64,000 nucleotides of DNA from Calothrix sp. NIES-2098. Its GTDB lineage: Bacteria; Cyanobacteriota; Cyanobacteriia; Cyanobacteriales; Nostocaceae. The notes beneath the pieces were generated by a model. That model worked only from the letters and a program-made list of their open reading frames with translations, had not been told where the DNA came from and did not search any database. Made by a program: the position numbers and the translations under genes. The stretch spans positions 7,691,001-7,755,000 of the forward strand of contig AP018172.1 in the NCBI GenBank assembly GCA_002368175.1, written 5' to 3'. Below are positions 17,994 to 27,395 of the stretch, piece after piece (positions within the stretch are counted from its first letter, which is position 1; each line of letters opens with the position of its first letter).

Positions 17994-19181
17994 TTAATCC
18001 CCAGACATAAGTTGCGATCGACTCTTACCTAGTAAATCTAAGGCAACTGCGATCGCACAAGCAGCCGCAACCAATGCAGTTAAAACCACAGGAGCTAGAC
18101 TTTTACCAAAAATCCCCAGGCAGAAAACAAACGCTCCTGCACCTAGGCGATAAGCACTCAAAATCTTACCTTGTCGTTGTTTTTCCAGAATACAAGTTGT
18201 CAAATTAACTACCGCTAAAGTTACTAAACACAGTGTCACCGCACCGCAAAAAAGTAAACGTTCGTTGTCTGGTAAGACATCAACTGCACTTTTGAAAATC
18301 AGATGTTCAACTCCTACCCCAGTTGCTGCTAAACCCATAGCCAGGAGTAGGTGAGAATAAAGCCAAGTGAGAAAGATATTGATTCTACCTTCTTTCATGG
18401 TCTCTAATGGTGAGCCATCGATGCTATCGAAGTAAAGCCACCAGAAGCTAAAAGCAACGATCATGCCTAACAAAGCAACTGTAGTAGATGAAATAATCCA
18501 TTCCTTTTGTGCTACACCCCTCACCACAGCAGCAACAGACTCACCTAAAACGATCATGGTAAAAAGCCCTAGTCGTTCTGGCATATGCGCAATATCTGGT
18601 GTGATTTGAGTAGCAAAACGACCTGTACCCAAGGGTGCCAAAAATTCTACAATTAGCCCAACTGCCCAGAGTAGAAACCGCCAAGGTGCTGGTACAAACA
18701 GGGAGATTAACCAAAAACTAGCACCAAGAGTAAAGCCCAATAGATAGCGATTGAGTAGGGGACGAGCTATTGGAACATGATATTTGGCAATTAGGAATTG
18801 CACAATCAGGACGCTGCGAGCACCGATGTAAGTAATTGCGAAACTGACAGCAGATGAGCTTAAACCATGATGGACATTCACAGCTAAAGCCGCAATCAGG
18901 ATCATTTGCAGGAGGGTTAATAAGCGATCGCCTAAATCATCAGTATCAAACAAATTGGCGTAAAAAGTTGCTCCTAACCAACAAGACCAAATTGGTGTAA
19001 ACAGGGCAATAAAACTCAAAACGCCTACCACAGAAACATCTTTGCTGAGATTGTGAGCTAATTCTGCGATCGCTACCACAAATATCAGATCGTAAAACAA
19101 CTCCAGCCAGGTAGCACGTCTTTCTTCTCCCCGATCTTCGCCAATTCGTAATCTTGGCGGCTGCCATAATTTTTTGTTCAT
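17994..19181 (-). CDS. LtrA-family membrane protein
   Basis: A 395-residue multi-pass membrane protein of the low-temperature requirement protein A family. The signature is near the N-terminus: ERRATWLELFYDLIFVVAIAELAHNL, followed by about ten hydrophobic helices. The family was named in Listeria but no biochemical function is established. Typical conserved points such as GERLGLFTMIVLGESV-like (here PERLGLFTMIVLGES, about residue 200) are present. It lies on the opposite strand inside an otherwise co-directional cluster, which suggests a later insertion between the CMD/EthD/DJ-1 block and the epimerase-phosphatase block. No sign of mobile-element boundaries was seen. Confidence 0.88.
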   Translation of the reverse strand: MNKKLWQPPRLRIGEDRGEERRATWLELFYDLIFVVAIAELAHNLSKDVSVVGVLSFIALFTPIWSCWLGATFYANLFDTDDLGDRLLTLLQMILIAALAVNVHHGLSSSAVSFAITYIGARSVLIVQFLIAKYHVPIARPLLNRYLLGFTLGASFWLISLFVPAPWRFLLWAVGLIVEFLAPLGTGRFATQITPDIAHMPERLGLFTMIVLGESVAAVVRGVAQKEWIISSTTVALLGMIVAFSFWWLYFDSIDGSPLETMKEGRINIFLTWLYSHLLLAMGLAATGVGVEHLIFKSAVDVLPDNERLLFCGAVTLCLVTLAVVNLTTCILEKQRQGKILSAYRLGAGAFVFCLGIFGKSLAPVVLTALVAAACAIAVALDLLGKSRSQLMSGD

Positions 19182-19718
19182 CAGAACGGTAAAATCAACT
19201 ACTCATGGAAAACTATTTTACGAGTTTCCAGAAGTACCAAAGATATAAATTTTCCGTTCGCAATTAATTTTGGTTAGTTTCTCAGCTAGTTTGCATAATT
19301 TATCGAAATTCAGGCGTATATATTATGTAGAGATATTAAGTAACTTTACCTTCAGCACTTTTACCAAGCTATCCTGAGTTTTTGCTACACAACCAAACAA
19401 AAACCATGTAGAATGTCTGTTGTCTTCAGCCAGTGCAATTCCAAGAGTTTAACTTGATATTGCTGAGTAGATAGACAGCTAGAGTGCGTAAAGCGATATC
19501 TTCGCCCATTATTAAAAAGTTACGTCGGTTAATTTAAAATTGTCCTCAAAAATATCGAGGATAGCAGTGTTAGATATTCATGACTTCAAGCACTATTACA
19601 AACAATTACTCCGACGTTTCCATCAGTAACAAACCTGCGACATTAAACTAAAGGGCTACATCAGTCGAGTTTTAGATTTAGCAACAATATCTACCCTTTT
19701 ATTTCTGTAACAGTAAAG
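19182..19718. other. Divergent promoter region, LtrA and epimerase
   Basis: This 537-bp gene-free region lies between divergent genes and must hold both promoters. It is AT-rich and contains no open frame of note. No specific operator was identified. Confidence 0.5.
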
Positions 19719-21545
19719 ATGAACAAAATCAGCTTCTCTTTCTCAGACACAATCACTGGTTACGTCACTGACTTTAACTCTAGCGATAAGTCTTTTGGCA
19801 TTAAAACCTCAGATGAACGGGAATATAGAGCATATCTCACCCCGACTGTTTATGCCAGAATCGCGCAAAACCTAGAAGAGCCTTATAGAGATTGCACTGG
19901 TCAAATTGAACAACTCCTAGTACCCGGTCAGCACGTATTTGCCTACGGTATTTTTTATCCTCAGGGAAATGACCATAAATTTGAAGTCAAGTCCTTAGTA
20001 TTCCCTAACGATAAACCAGGTGTCTATCGCCACGAAGAACCAGACTGGTGGATCAAACAAATTCGTTCGATAGCTGATAGTTACCTGAGATGGCAATTCA
20101 ACTATCCCGATCGCGAAATTGATTATCACGAATACCGCACGTATCTACACTTGGCCGGCGGTAAAAAGCGCGACGACTTTTTGCAAGAAACTGATACCAT
20201 TTCGCGTCTGGTTTATGGTTTCGCTTCCGCGTTTTTATTAACAGGCGAAGACCGCTTCCTAGAAGCAGCCGAAAGAGGGACAGAGTACCTGCGCGAACAT
20301 ATGCGCTTCTACGATCCCGATGAAAACCTCATCTATTGGTATCACGGCATTAAAGTTAGCGGACGCCGCGAACAAAAGCTACTCACCTCCGAGTTTAGTG
20401 ACGACTACGACGCAATTCCCGCCTACGAACAGATTTACGCCCTAGCTGGCCCCATTCAAACCTATAGAATTACAGGCGATCCCCGCATTCTCAAAGATGC
20501 GGAAATGACCGTCGATCTCTTCGATAAATTCTTCCTCGATAAAGAAGGCGGCGGCTATTTCTCCCATATTGACCCGATTACCCTCGATCCTCGTGCCGAA
20601 TCTCTAGGTCGGAACCGCGCCCGCAAAAACTGGAACTCTGTAGGCGACCATGCGCCTGCTTACCTGATCAATTTATGGTTAGCAACAGGCGAGAAGAAAT
20701 ACGCCGACTTCCTAGAATATACCTTTGACACGATCGCCAAATATTTCCCAGACTACGACGACAGCCCCTTTGTCCAAGAGAAGTTTTTTGAAGACTGGAG
20801 CAAAGACCAAACATGGGGTTGGCAGCAAAACCGCGCCGTTGTAGGTCATAACTTGAAAATTGCTTGGAACTTGATGCGGATGAATTCCCTCAAGTCCAAA
20901 GACGAGTACGTACAATTAGCTGAGAAAATCGCCTATTTAATGCCCAAAGTTGGTAGCGACCAACAAAGAGGCGGCTGGTATGACGTAGTTGAACGCGTTC
21001 TCGGTGAAGGTGAAGAACAACATCGCTTTGTTTGGCACGATCGCAAAGCTTGGTGGCAACAAGAGCAAGCCATCCTCGCCTACCTGATCCTCCACGGGAT
21101 CTTAGATAAGTCAGAATACAAGCGTCAAGCCCACGAAGCCGCAGCCTTCTACAATGCCTTCTTCTTGGATCATGATGACGGTGCAGTTTACTTCAACGTT
21201 CTCGCCAATGGCTTACCCTACCTGTTGGGTAACGAACGCTTCAAAGGCTCTCACTCCATGAGTGCCTACCACTCAACAGAACTGTGCTACTTGGCAGTAG
21301 TCTATACTAATCTGCTAATTACTAAGCAACCACTAGACCTCTACTTCAAGCCCCAACCAGGTGCATTTAAGGACAACATCCTGCGGGTGCAGCCAGATAT
21401 TTTGCCTCCTGGTAGCATCAAGATTGGTGCTTGTTGGATCGATGACGAACCATACACCGATTTTGACGCCAACGGCTTGACTGTGAAACTACCAGAAACA
21501 AAAGCGCAAGTCAAAGTCAAAGTTACAATTGTCCCTAATGCGTAG
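19719..21545 (+). CDS. AGE-family epimerase/isomerase-like protein
   Basis: A 608-residue cytoplasmic protein. Residues 1-110 form an extra N-terminal beta-rich domain (ITGYVTDFNSSDKSFGIKT, cold-shock/OB-like in pattern). The rest is an (alpha/alpha)6 barrel of the N-acylglucosamine 2-epimerase type, with NWNSVGDHAPAYLINLWLATGEKKY, the His-bearing VVGHNLKIAWNLMR and GAVYFN repeats. Close homologues stand in the same position in the Synechocystis icfG cluster (slr1855, from memory). Epimerase or related sugar isomerase activity is a family-level inference. The STAS gene begins only 20 bp after its stop, so the two are very likely co-transcribed. Confidence 0.82.
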   Translation: MNKISFSFSDTITGYVTDFNSSDKSFGIKTSDEREYRAYLTPTVYARIAQNLEEPYRDCTGQIEQLLVPGQHVFAYGIFYPQGNDHKFEVKSLVFPNDKPGVYRHEEPDWWIKQIRSIADSYLRWQFNYPDREIDYHEYRTYLHLAGGKKRDDFLQETDTISRLVYGFASAFLLTGEDRFLEAAERGTEYLREHMRFYDPDENLIYWYHGIKVSGRREQKLLTSEFSDDYDAIPAYEQIYALAGPIQTYRITGDPRILKDAEMTVDLFDKFFLDKEGGGYFSHIDPITLDPRAESLGRNRARKNWNSVGDHAPAYLINLWLATGEKKYADFLEYTFDTIAKYFPDYDDSPFVQEKFFEDWSKDQTWGWQQNRAVVGHNLKIAWNLMRMNSLKSKDEYVQLAEKIAYLMPKVGSDQQRGGWYDVVERVLGEGEEQHRFVWHDRKAWWQQEQAILAYLILHGILDKSEYKRQAHEAAAFYNAFFLDHDDGAVYFNVLANGLPYLLGNERFKGSHSMSAYHSTELCYLAVVYTNLLITKQPLDLYFKPQPGAFKDNILRVQPDILPPGSIKIGACWIDDEPYTDFDANGLTVKLPETKAQVKVKVTIVPNA

Positions 21546-21565
21546 TCTGCGGGAAGTAATTAATT

Positions 21566-21973
21566 ATGGAGATTATTATCAAGACACTGCAAGTAACTGC
21601 GATCGCTACTGCAAACGGCGATGCACCTCCAGCAGTACATGAAGAAGTCACTGTTGTAGAACTAGATGGCGATGTCGATGGCAAAACTGCACCTGAGGTG
21701 CAAGCACAAGTTTTACCTTTGGTTCACCCAAAAAGTAAATTGCTGCTGGATTTAACCAATGTGCCCTATATGTCCAGTGCTGGCTTACGCACATTGCTAT
21801 TGCTACATCGGCAGTTTGCTGGTCAAGATGGACAGCTGGTATTGGTAGGAGTTGCCCCAGAAATTCAAGATACGATGTCGATTACTGGGTTTCTCAATTT
21901 CTTTAGCATCAGCGACACCGTAGAAGCGGGCTTAGAAGCTCTCCAACTCAAGGTTCACGCTCTACCTGCTTAA
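21566..21973 (+). CDS. STAS-domain anti-sigma factor antagonist, first copy
   Basis: A 135-residue SpoIIAA/RsbV-like protein. The STAS core VVELDGDVDGKTAPEVQAQVLPLV leads into LLLDLTNVPYMSSAGLRTLLLLHR; the first Ser of the MSSAGLR motif is the expected phosphorylation site. In partner switching the dephosphorylated form binds the HATPase kinase and frees its partner. It matches slr1856, a known phosphoprotein substrate of the Synechocystis IcfG phosphatase (from memory). A 25-residue N-terminal extension precedes the domain. A terminator-like hairpin follows immediately, so expression of the downstream glgX may be partly uncoupled. Confidence 0.88.
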   Translation: MEIIIKTLQVTAIATANGDAPPAVHEEVTVVELDGDVDGKTAPEVQAQVLPLVHPKSKLLLDLTNVPYMSSAGLRTLLLLHRQFAGQDGQLVLVGVAPEIQDTMSITGFLNFFSISDTVEAGLEALQLKVHALPA

Positions 21974-21980
21974 TCCACAA

Positions 21981-22013
21981 AGAGGGAGGTTGAGTGAAAA
22001 CTTAACTCCCTCT
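21981..22013 (+). terminator. Intrinsic terminator after first STAS gene
   Basis: A GC-rich stem with AGAGGGAG / CTCCCTCT ends and a GAAA loop, followed by TTTT, begins 7 bp after the stop codon. It has a one-base bulge. It would partly separate the epimerase-STAS pair from glgX. Confidence 0.75.
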
Positions 22014-22047
22014 TTTAAGGGCTAAAACACATCTAAGGTCGTCCTTT

Positions 22048-22067
22048 GTCATTAGTCATTAGTCATT
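22048..22067 (+). repeat. Heptamer short tandem repeat
   Basis: About three AGTCATT-type heptamers in tandem lie 35-50 bp upstream of the glgX start. Such heptameric repeats are typical of heterocystous cyanobacteria and lie near other start codons in this window. Confidence 0.7.
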
Positions 22068-22099
22068 TGTAAATACAAACGACTCATGACAGAGGACAA

Positions 22100-24238
22100 A
22101 TGACAACTCACTACCAGAGAACAATGGAGCGCATCGACGTTAATCCCACCCATACCTACGGCGACTTTAAGCTGCGTCGGGGTAAACCTTTCCCTTTTGG
22201 AGCTACGTTGGTTCCAGGAGGTGTGAACTTTTCCATCTTTTCCAGTCACGCCAAATCCTGTTCTTTAGTGCTGTTTAAGAAACATCAGCCCGAACCGTTT
22301 GCAGAAATTCCTTTTCCCGAAGAGTTTCGGATTGGGAATGTTTTTTGCATGGTGGTTTTTGATTTGGATTATGAGGAAATCGAATATGGCTATCGCATGG
22401 ATGGCCCATTCGATCCGAAGGCTGGACACTGGTTTGACAAGAGCAAAATTCTCTTAGACCCCTATGCCAAAATTATTGGCGGACGGGATGTTTGGGGAGT
22501 CACACCCGATTGGAGTGATATTTATCATCATCGCGCCCGGATTGCCTTTGATGACTTTGACTGGGAATCCGAGCGACCGCTGGAATTGCCGCCAGAAGAC
22601 TTGATTATTTACGAAATGCACGTTCGCAGCTTTACCCGCCATTCATCATCAGGGGTAAAGCATCCCGGAACTTTTGCAGCAATTCGGGAGAAAATCCCCT
22701 ACCTCAAAGAGTTAGGTGTGAACTGCATCGAACTCATGCCTGTATACGAGTTTGACGAGTTTGAAAATTCTCGACCCAATCCCCAGACAGGGGAAATGTT
22801 GCTGAACTACTGGGGCTACAGCACTGTTGGTTTCTTCGCACCCAAGGCGGGATATGCAGCCACAGGCAAGTTTGGGATGCAGGTTGATGAATTGAAAGCG
22901 CTAGTCAAAGACCTCCATGCCAATGGCATTGAAGTTATTTTAGATGTGGTCTTCAACCATACTGCGGAAGGTAACGAACACGGGCCGACAATTTCTTTCC
23001 GTGGTATTGACAATAAGACATACTACATGCTTACCCCTGAAGGTTACTACTTTAACTTCAGTGGTTGCGGCAATACGCTTAATTGTAATAACCCAATTGT
23101 GCGTAATATTGTGCTGGATTGTCTGCGCTACTGGGCAGCAGAGTATCACATCGACGGCTTTAGATTTGACTTAGCATCGATTCTCGGTCGCGATCCTTGG
23201 GGCGCACCGCTAGCAAATCCACCGTTGTTGGAAACTTTGGCTTTTGACCCAATTCTTGCTAGATGTAAATTGATTGCGGAAGCTTGGGATGCGGGCGGTT
23301 TATACCAAGTAGGATCTTTCCCAGCTTTTGGTCGCTGGGCTGAGTGGAATGGTAAGTACCGCGATGGCATTCGCAAGTTCCTGAAAGGCGAGGGGCGCGT
23401 CGGAGATATGGCGCAAAGACTGCAAGGTTCGCCAGATCTGTATGCTTGGGCGGGAAGGGCACCTGCGACTTCGATTAATTTTATTACTGCCCATGATGGT
23501 TTTACCTTAGCTGACTTGGTTTCCTATAACGGCAAGCATAACGAAGCCAACGGGGAAAACAACAACGACGGCACCAACGATAACGATAGTTGGAACTGTG
23601 GTGCAGAAGGTTGGACAGAAGATGCGGGGATCAATGCCTTACGTCAACGGCAGATGAAAAATGCGATCGCCATGTTGCTAGTTAGCCAAGGCGTACCGAT
23701 GATTCTCATGGGGGATGAAGTTGGCAGAAGTCAGAACGGTAACAACAACACCTACTGTCATGACAACGAACTCAGCTGGTTGAATTGGGATTTACTCAAG
23801 TCAAACGCCGACCTCTTCAACTTTACCAAGCACTGCATCGCTTTCCGCAACGCACATCCGGTATTGAGAAACCACTGGCACTTCCAAAACCGTGACTACG
23901 TAGGCAGCGGCTATGCTGATATTACCTGGCACGGTACTCAAGCATGGAATGCAGACTGGTCTGACTCTAGCCGTACCCTAGCTTTTATGCTTTGTGGCAA
24001 ACACGCTAAAGGTGGCACAGTCGAAGATAACTATATCTACGTTGCCATGAATATGCACTGGGAAGCTCAATGGTTTGAAATTCCCCAACCACCAGCGGGT
24101 ATCAAGTGGCATATCTTTGCGAATACTGGCGCGAACCCAGCAGAAGCTAGCTGGGAACCAGGGAAAGAACCCGTACTAGAAAATCAGCACGGAATTTTAC
24201 TAGGCGATCGCTCAGTTGTGATTCTCGTAGGCAAATAA
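22100..24238 (+). CDS. glgX: Glycogen debranching enzyme (isoamylase type)
   Basis: A 712-residue GH13 debranching enzyme that hydrolyses alpha-1,6 branches of glycogen. An N-terminal CBM48-like domain (GVNFSIFSSHAKSCSLVLF) precedes the GH13 barrel. Catalytic residues are visible: nucleophile Asp in DGFRFDLASILGRD, acid/base Glu in LIAEAWDAGG, and the transition-state Asp in TAHDGFTLADLVSYN. Length matches GlgX proteins. An alternative ATG at 22124 is also plausible, because the codons before it overlap a repeat-like GACAAATGACAAC sequence. It is embedded between two STAS genes, as in the Synechocystis icfG cluster, tying glycogen breakdown to the phosphatase/kinase switch. Confidence 0.95.
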   Translation: MTTHYQRTMERIDVNPTHTYGDFKLRRGKPFPFGATLVPGGVNFSIFSSHAKSCSLVLFKKHQPEPFAEIPFPEEFRIGNVFCMVVFDLDYEEIEYGYRMDGPFDPKAGHWFDKSKILLDPYAKIIGGRDVWGVTPDWSDIYHHRARIAFDDFDWESERPLELPPEDLIIYEMHVRSFTRHSSSGVKHPGTFAAIREKIPYLKELGVNCIELMPVYEFDEFENSRPNPQTGEMLLNYWGYSTVGFFAPKAGYAATGKFGMQVDELKALVKDLHANGIEVILDVVFNHTAEGNEHGPTISFRGIDNKTYYMLTPEGYYFNFSGCGNTLNCNNPIVRNIVLDCLRYWAAEYHIDGFRFDLASILGRDPWGAPLANPPLLETLAFDPILARCKLIAEAWDAGGLYQVGSFPAFGRWAEWNGKYRDGIRKFLKGEGRVGDMAQRLQGSPDLYAWAGRAPATSINFITAHDGFTLADLVSYNGKHNEANGENNNDGTNDNDSWNCGAEGWTEDAGINALRQRQMKNAIAMLLVSQGVPMILMGDEVGRSQNGNNNTYCHDNELSWLNWDLLKSNADLFNFTKHCIAFRNAHPVLRNHWHFQNRDYVGSGYADITWHGTQAWNADWSDSSRTLAFMLCGKHAKGGTVEDNYIYVAMNMHWEAQWFEIPQPPAGIKWHIFANTGANPAEASWEPGKEPVLENQHGILLGDRSVVILVGK

Positions 24239-24315
24239 ATCTTTGTTTTTTGTCAATCAAAAATGGCGAAAGACCAATCAAAAACCAAAATCTAACAAAA
24301 AAGGAGATTCAAAAT

Positions 24316-24639
24316 ATGGCTTTTAGTGCAACTCTGGCAATTGACGGCGATACCGCTAAAATTACTTTAACTGGCGAACTAGATGCGAGTTCTGCGCCCA
24401 TTTTCCGAGTCGAAGTGGAGAATGCAGCTAAAGCCGGAGTTAAGCGTCTAGTGTTGTTCATCCAAGACCTGGAATATATCGCCAGTGCTGGGCTGCGAGT
24501 ACTAATTTTCGCCAAGCAAAAGATGGGCGCTGATGCTGATATTTATGTAGTCGGCGGACAAGAACAAGTATTAGAAACTCTTGAGAAAACAGGTTTCAGC
24601 CAAAGCGTAATTTTACAAGATGAGTACGAAGTTGCCTAG
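24316..24639 (+). CDS. STAS-domain anti-sigma factor antagonist, second copy
   Basis: A 107-residue SpoIIAA/RsbV-type protein. AAGGAG 9 nt before the ATG at 24316 sets the start; an open frame 22 codons longer exists but reads through non-conserved sequence. The core is ITLTGELDASSAPIFRVEVENAA and LVLFIQDLEYIASAGLRVLIFAKQ, with the phospho-acceptor Ser in IASAGLR. It corresponds to slr1859 in the Synechocystis cluster (from memory). Two STAS proteins sharing one phosphatase and one kinase imply either two outputs or a relay. A hairpin terminator follows. Confidence 0.9.
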   Translation: MAFSATLAIDGDTAKITLTGELDASSAPIFRVEVENAAKAGVKRLVLFIQDLEYIASAGLRVLIFAKQKMGADADIYVVGGQEQVLETLEKTGFSQSVILQDEYEVA

Positions 24640-24679
24640 TTCCTAAAAATTGGAGGATTAGGAATAAGTATGAAGTATG

Positions 24680-24701
24680 AAGGCTAAACAATTTTAGCCT
24701 T
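24680..24701 (+). terminator. Hairpin after second STAS gene
   Basis: A 9-bp perfect stem (AAGGCTAAA / TTTAGCCTT) with a 4-nt loop is followed by a T-rich stretch. It separates glgX-STAS from the phosphatase gene, which probably has its own promoter in the following 170 bp. Confidence 0.7.
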
Positions 24702-24871
24702 TAGCTTTTCTTATATTTAAGTACTTATTCCAGCCAAATATAGCCTTCATAAATTGCTTGTGAGAAATTACAAATGAATAAGGATAAATGACAGCTTTAA
24801 CAAAAAATCTCACAATACAAATAGGATGGCTATAGAAAACGACTCCTATTATCTACCGCGACAAAAAATAT

Positions 24872-26356
24872 ATGGATACTCATAAACAATTAAGGGAACA
24901 ACCTTATTACGAAGAACTGGAGTCGTTACGTCAAGAAGTAGCAGCACTTAGAGCTGCACAAGCTGCTTTTGAGGCTCAAAGAGAACTACTGGCAAAGGTA
25001 GTAGCAATGGCACGTTCTCCAGAACAGGAGGAAATGCTAAAAATTACCTTAGAGGAAGCATTACACGTATGTTGCAAACTTACAGGAGCAGAAACAGGCA
25101 GTTTATTTTTACTTGATAGCCAGGGAGTAGTTACTGATAGTATTCTCACCCAGAAGACCACAGCACAAGATACTCGCTCTCGATTAATTGGTAGCGTTTT
25201 AGACAAGGGTTTGGCAGGTTGGGTAAATCGTCACCGCCAAATTGGACTAATTGCCGATACGATTAACGACGATCGCTGGTTGCAGCTGCCTAATCAGCCT
25301 TATACTGTACGCTCTGCATTAGCCATCCCAATTCTCAAAGATGAAGTTTTGCTAGGCATTCTCACTTTGCTACATACTGAACCTAATCGCTTTAGCTGGG
25401 AAATAGCCAATTTGATGCAAAAAACGGCTAATGAGATCGCGTTAGTCTTAGAAAATGCAGAGATATATGGAAAATTAGAGGAATCCTACCATTTTCTGGA
25501 TCAAGCCAAACAAGAGATCGAGGCTTATTCAAAAGCACTTGACTATGAATTAGAAAAAGGGAGACAGATTCAGAGAGATTTTCTCCCAGAAGATTTACCA
25601 AAACTTCCTGATTGGGAGATTGCGGCTTGTTTTTACCCAGCTCGCCAAGTTGCAGGCGATTTTTATGACTCTTTTATGCTTCCTGGGGGTTATGTCGGGC
25701 TAGTCATTGCCGATGTGTGCGACAAAGGTGTAGGCGCAGCATTGTTTATGGCTTTGTTCCGCAGTCTGATTCGCATCTTCTCTGGACAGAGTCTTTTGTG
25801 CAATTTAGCAATTCTTGGCGATGAGGAAGTACTGGCAGGCTTGAACGATCTCGATCTGAACAATCACGAGGCACAAATTCATGCCCTCAAAGCTGTAGGG
25901 CTGATCAATAACTATATTGCGCAACAGCACGCTCAGATGAGTATGTTTGCGACCCTGTTCTTTGGAGTACTAGACCCTAACACAGGTATCGTAGACTACG
26001 TAAATGGCGGTCACGAACCATTGTTTGTTATCGGTTCCGAAGGTGTGAAAGCAACTCTCAAACCCACAGGGCCAGCAGTGGGAATGATGCCCAATATGAA
26101 ATTTAAAGTTCAGCAGGTACAACTCGATCCTGGCGACATCTTAATTGGCTATACGGATGGTGTCACAGAAGCCCGCGCACCAGATAATAAGTTATACACT
26201 AGCGAGCGACTGCTCTCTCTTTTCCAACCGCCGCCAGCCTCAGCTAGCCAACTTCTAGAGTGGATCAAGACCAACTTGTTTGCCTACATGGATAATGCTC
26301 CTCAGTTTGACGATATTACCATGCTGGCTGTGCAGCGATTAGGAAATAATCAGTGA
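24872..26356 (+). CDS. icfG: GAF-PP2C (SpoIIE-type) serine phosphatase, IcfG-like
   Basis: A 494-residue signalling phosphatase. Order: N-terminal coiled coil (1-45), GAF domain (about 60-200), short coiled coil (205-235), and SpoIIE/PP2C domain (240-494). Metal-binding motifs are intact: AGDFYDSF, IADVCDKGVGAALFMALF, GGHEPLFV, GYTDGVTEAR and FDDITMLAVQR. It should dephosphorylate the STAS proteins encoded upstream, opposing the kinase encoded 63 bp downstream. Synechocystis IcfG coordinates inorganic-carbon and glucose metabolism; a related switch (HmpU/V/W) controls hormogonia in Nostoc punctiforme. The gene neighbourhood here matches the icfG cluster. The GAF ligand is unknown. Confidence 0.9.
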   Translation: MDTHKQLREQPYYEELESLRQEVAALRAAQAAFEAQRELLAKVVAMARSPEQEEMLKITLEEALHVCCKLTGAETGSLFLLDSQGVVTDSILTQKTTAQDTRSRLIGSVLDKGLAGWVNRHRQIGLIADTINDDRWLQLPNQPYTVRSALAIPILKDEVLLGILTLLHTEPNRFSWEIANLMQKTANEIALVLENAEIYGKLEESYHFLDQAKQEIEAYSKALDYELEKGRQIQRDFLPEDLPKLPDWEIAACFYPARQVAGDFYDSFMLPGGYVGLVIADVCDKGVGAALFMALFRSLIRIFSGQSLLCNLAILGDEEVLAGLNDLDLNNHEAQIHALKAVGLINNYIAQQHAQMSMFATLFFGVLDPNTGIVDYVNGGHEPLFVIGSEGVKATLKPTGPAVGMMPNMKFKVQQVQLDPGDILIGYTDGVTEARAPDNKLYTSERLLSLFQPPPASASQLLEWIKTNLFAYMDNAPQFDDITMLAVQRLGNNQ

Positions 26357-26419
26357 GTAATTTACTGATTCCTTTTACTTATTGAGTAGAAATTATTACT
26401 GGTATTGACGAGATATTTT

Positions 26420-26866
26420 ATGGAAGCTTTAACGGTCGCGGGAACGCTCGACTCTTTGAGCGAAATTGCACAATACGTCATGGCATCAGCAGTAGCAGCA
26501 GGCTTAGATAAAAAAACCTCTTATAGACTGCGGCTGGCAGTAGACGAAATTGCAACTAACATCATTGTACATGGTTATGAGGAAGCAGGCCGCGAGGGTC
26601 AAGTAGTTTGTCAAGCGACACTTGCAGATGAGTCTTTAACAATTACTCTTGAGGACACAGGCGAACAATACGACCCCACCAAGCAAGCCCTTCCAGACGA
26701 TATGGATTTGCCTATGGAGCAACGCCGGATTGGTGGACTTGGTGTTTACTTGACTATTCAAGGTGTTGACAGGTTTACCTACGAGAGAGTCGGAAACCGC
26801 AATCGCAATATATTTGTTGTGAATCGGATTTCTTCTACTGCTAGTGAAACAGTACCTTCTAAATAA
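26420..26866 (+). CDS. RsbW/SpoIIAB-type HATPase serine kinase (anti-sigma factor)
   Basis: A 148-residue GHKL ATPase. The N box (LRLAVDEIATNIIVHGYEEAG), G1 box (LEDTGEQYDP) and G2 region (RRIGGLGVYLTI) are complete, so kinase activity is expected. ATG at 26420 is preferred over an in-frame TTG at 26405. It should phosphorylate the STAS serines and sequester an unknown partner, possibly a sigma factor, depending on their state. It follows the phosphatase by 63 bp and ends the icfG-type cluster. It corresponds to slr1861 in Synechocystis (from memory). No sigma factor gene lies in the window, so the output is elsewhere. Confidence 0.9.
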   Translation: MEALTVAGTLDSLSEIAQYVMASAVAAGLDKKTSYRLRLAVDEIATNIIVHGYEEAGREGQVVCQATLADESLTITLEDTGEQYDPTKQALPDDMDLPMEQRRIGGLGVYLTIQGVDRFTYERVGNRNRNIFVVNRISSTASETVPSK

Positions 26867-26945
26867 TGCTCATCAAAAATATCCCATCGCTCTTTTTGGG
26901 CTGACATATCATTTCATCCTTGGTAGCGATCGCTTGCGAACCATT

Positions 26946-27335
26946 TTATCTTGCTATCGCGTAAAGCGTTGCCATGCCTTGCGGTTCGTGGCTGTACTTT
27001 CCACTGTGCCAAGGCTGATATGTCTCGTTATACAAACAGAGGCTGTTGGGATTTTTGATGACAAATTGCATCATCTGTCGATGCGGTTCGCTGCGGAAGA
27101 ACTGTTTAAGATCCTGTTCGGAACGCCAGTAACTTACCATGATTACTTCGTTGATTCCGCAAATACCAGCTTTCACCTGCACGCAGCCTTGAGATTGAAT
27201 TGTTGCATTCTTGATCCACCGCATATTTTTCCACATCCAGAAAAACCCCGCGCGATCGCGTGCCAAAAAGCCGTTAACAAAAACAACCGCCTCTGGATGT
27301 TCTGGCAGATCGATTTGATAACTCGAATAATTCAT
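26946..27335 (-). CDS. ABM-like/DUF4188-like monooxygenase family protein
   Basis: A 129-residue protein with a dimeric alpha+beta-barrel pattern: AVVFVNGFLARDRAGFFWMWKNMRW near the start, then EVIMVSYWRSEQDLKQFFRSEPHRQMM and NETYQP. This resembles small heme-free monooxygenases and DUF4188 proteins. ATG at 27335, with AGAAGG upstream, is a better start than the TTG at 27371. It is divergent from the PadR regulator, with two operator-like palindromes between them, so it is the probable PadR target. Together with the DUF1772 protein it may act on quinone-like or aromatic molecules; this is inference from families. Confidence 0.8.
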   Translation of the reverse strand: MNYSSYQIDLPEHPEAVVFVNGFLARDRAGFFWMWKNMRWIKNATIQSQGCVQVKAGICGINEVIMVSYWRSEQDLKQFFRSEPHRQMMQFVIKNPNSLCLYNETYQPWHSGKYSHEPQGMATLYAIAR

Positions 27336-27395
27336 AATATTTGCCTTCTTGAGATACTTTTTAGCCAGCAAGCTCTACATACTCAATAAACTTAT

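Noticed and set aside
26844..27389. 181-codon plus-strand frame opposite the ABM-like gene
   Set aside because: It is antisense to a recognisable domain protein and has no family features of its own.
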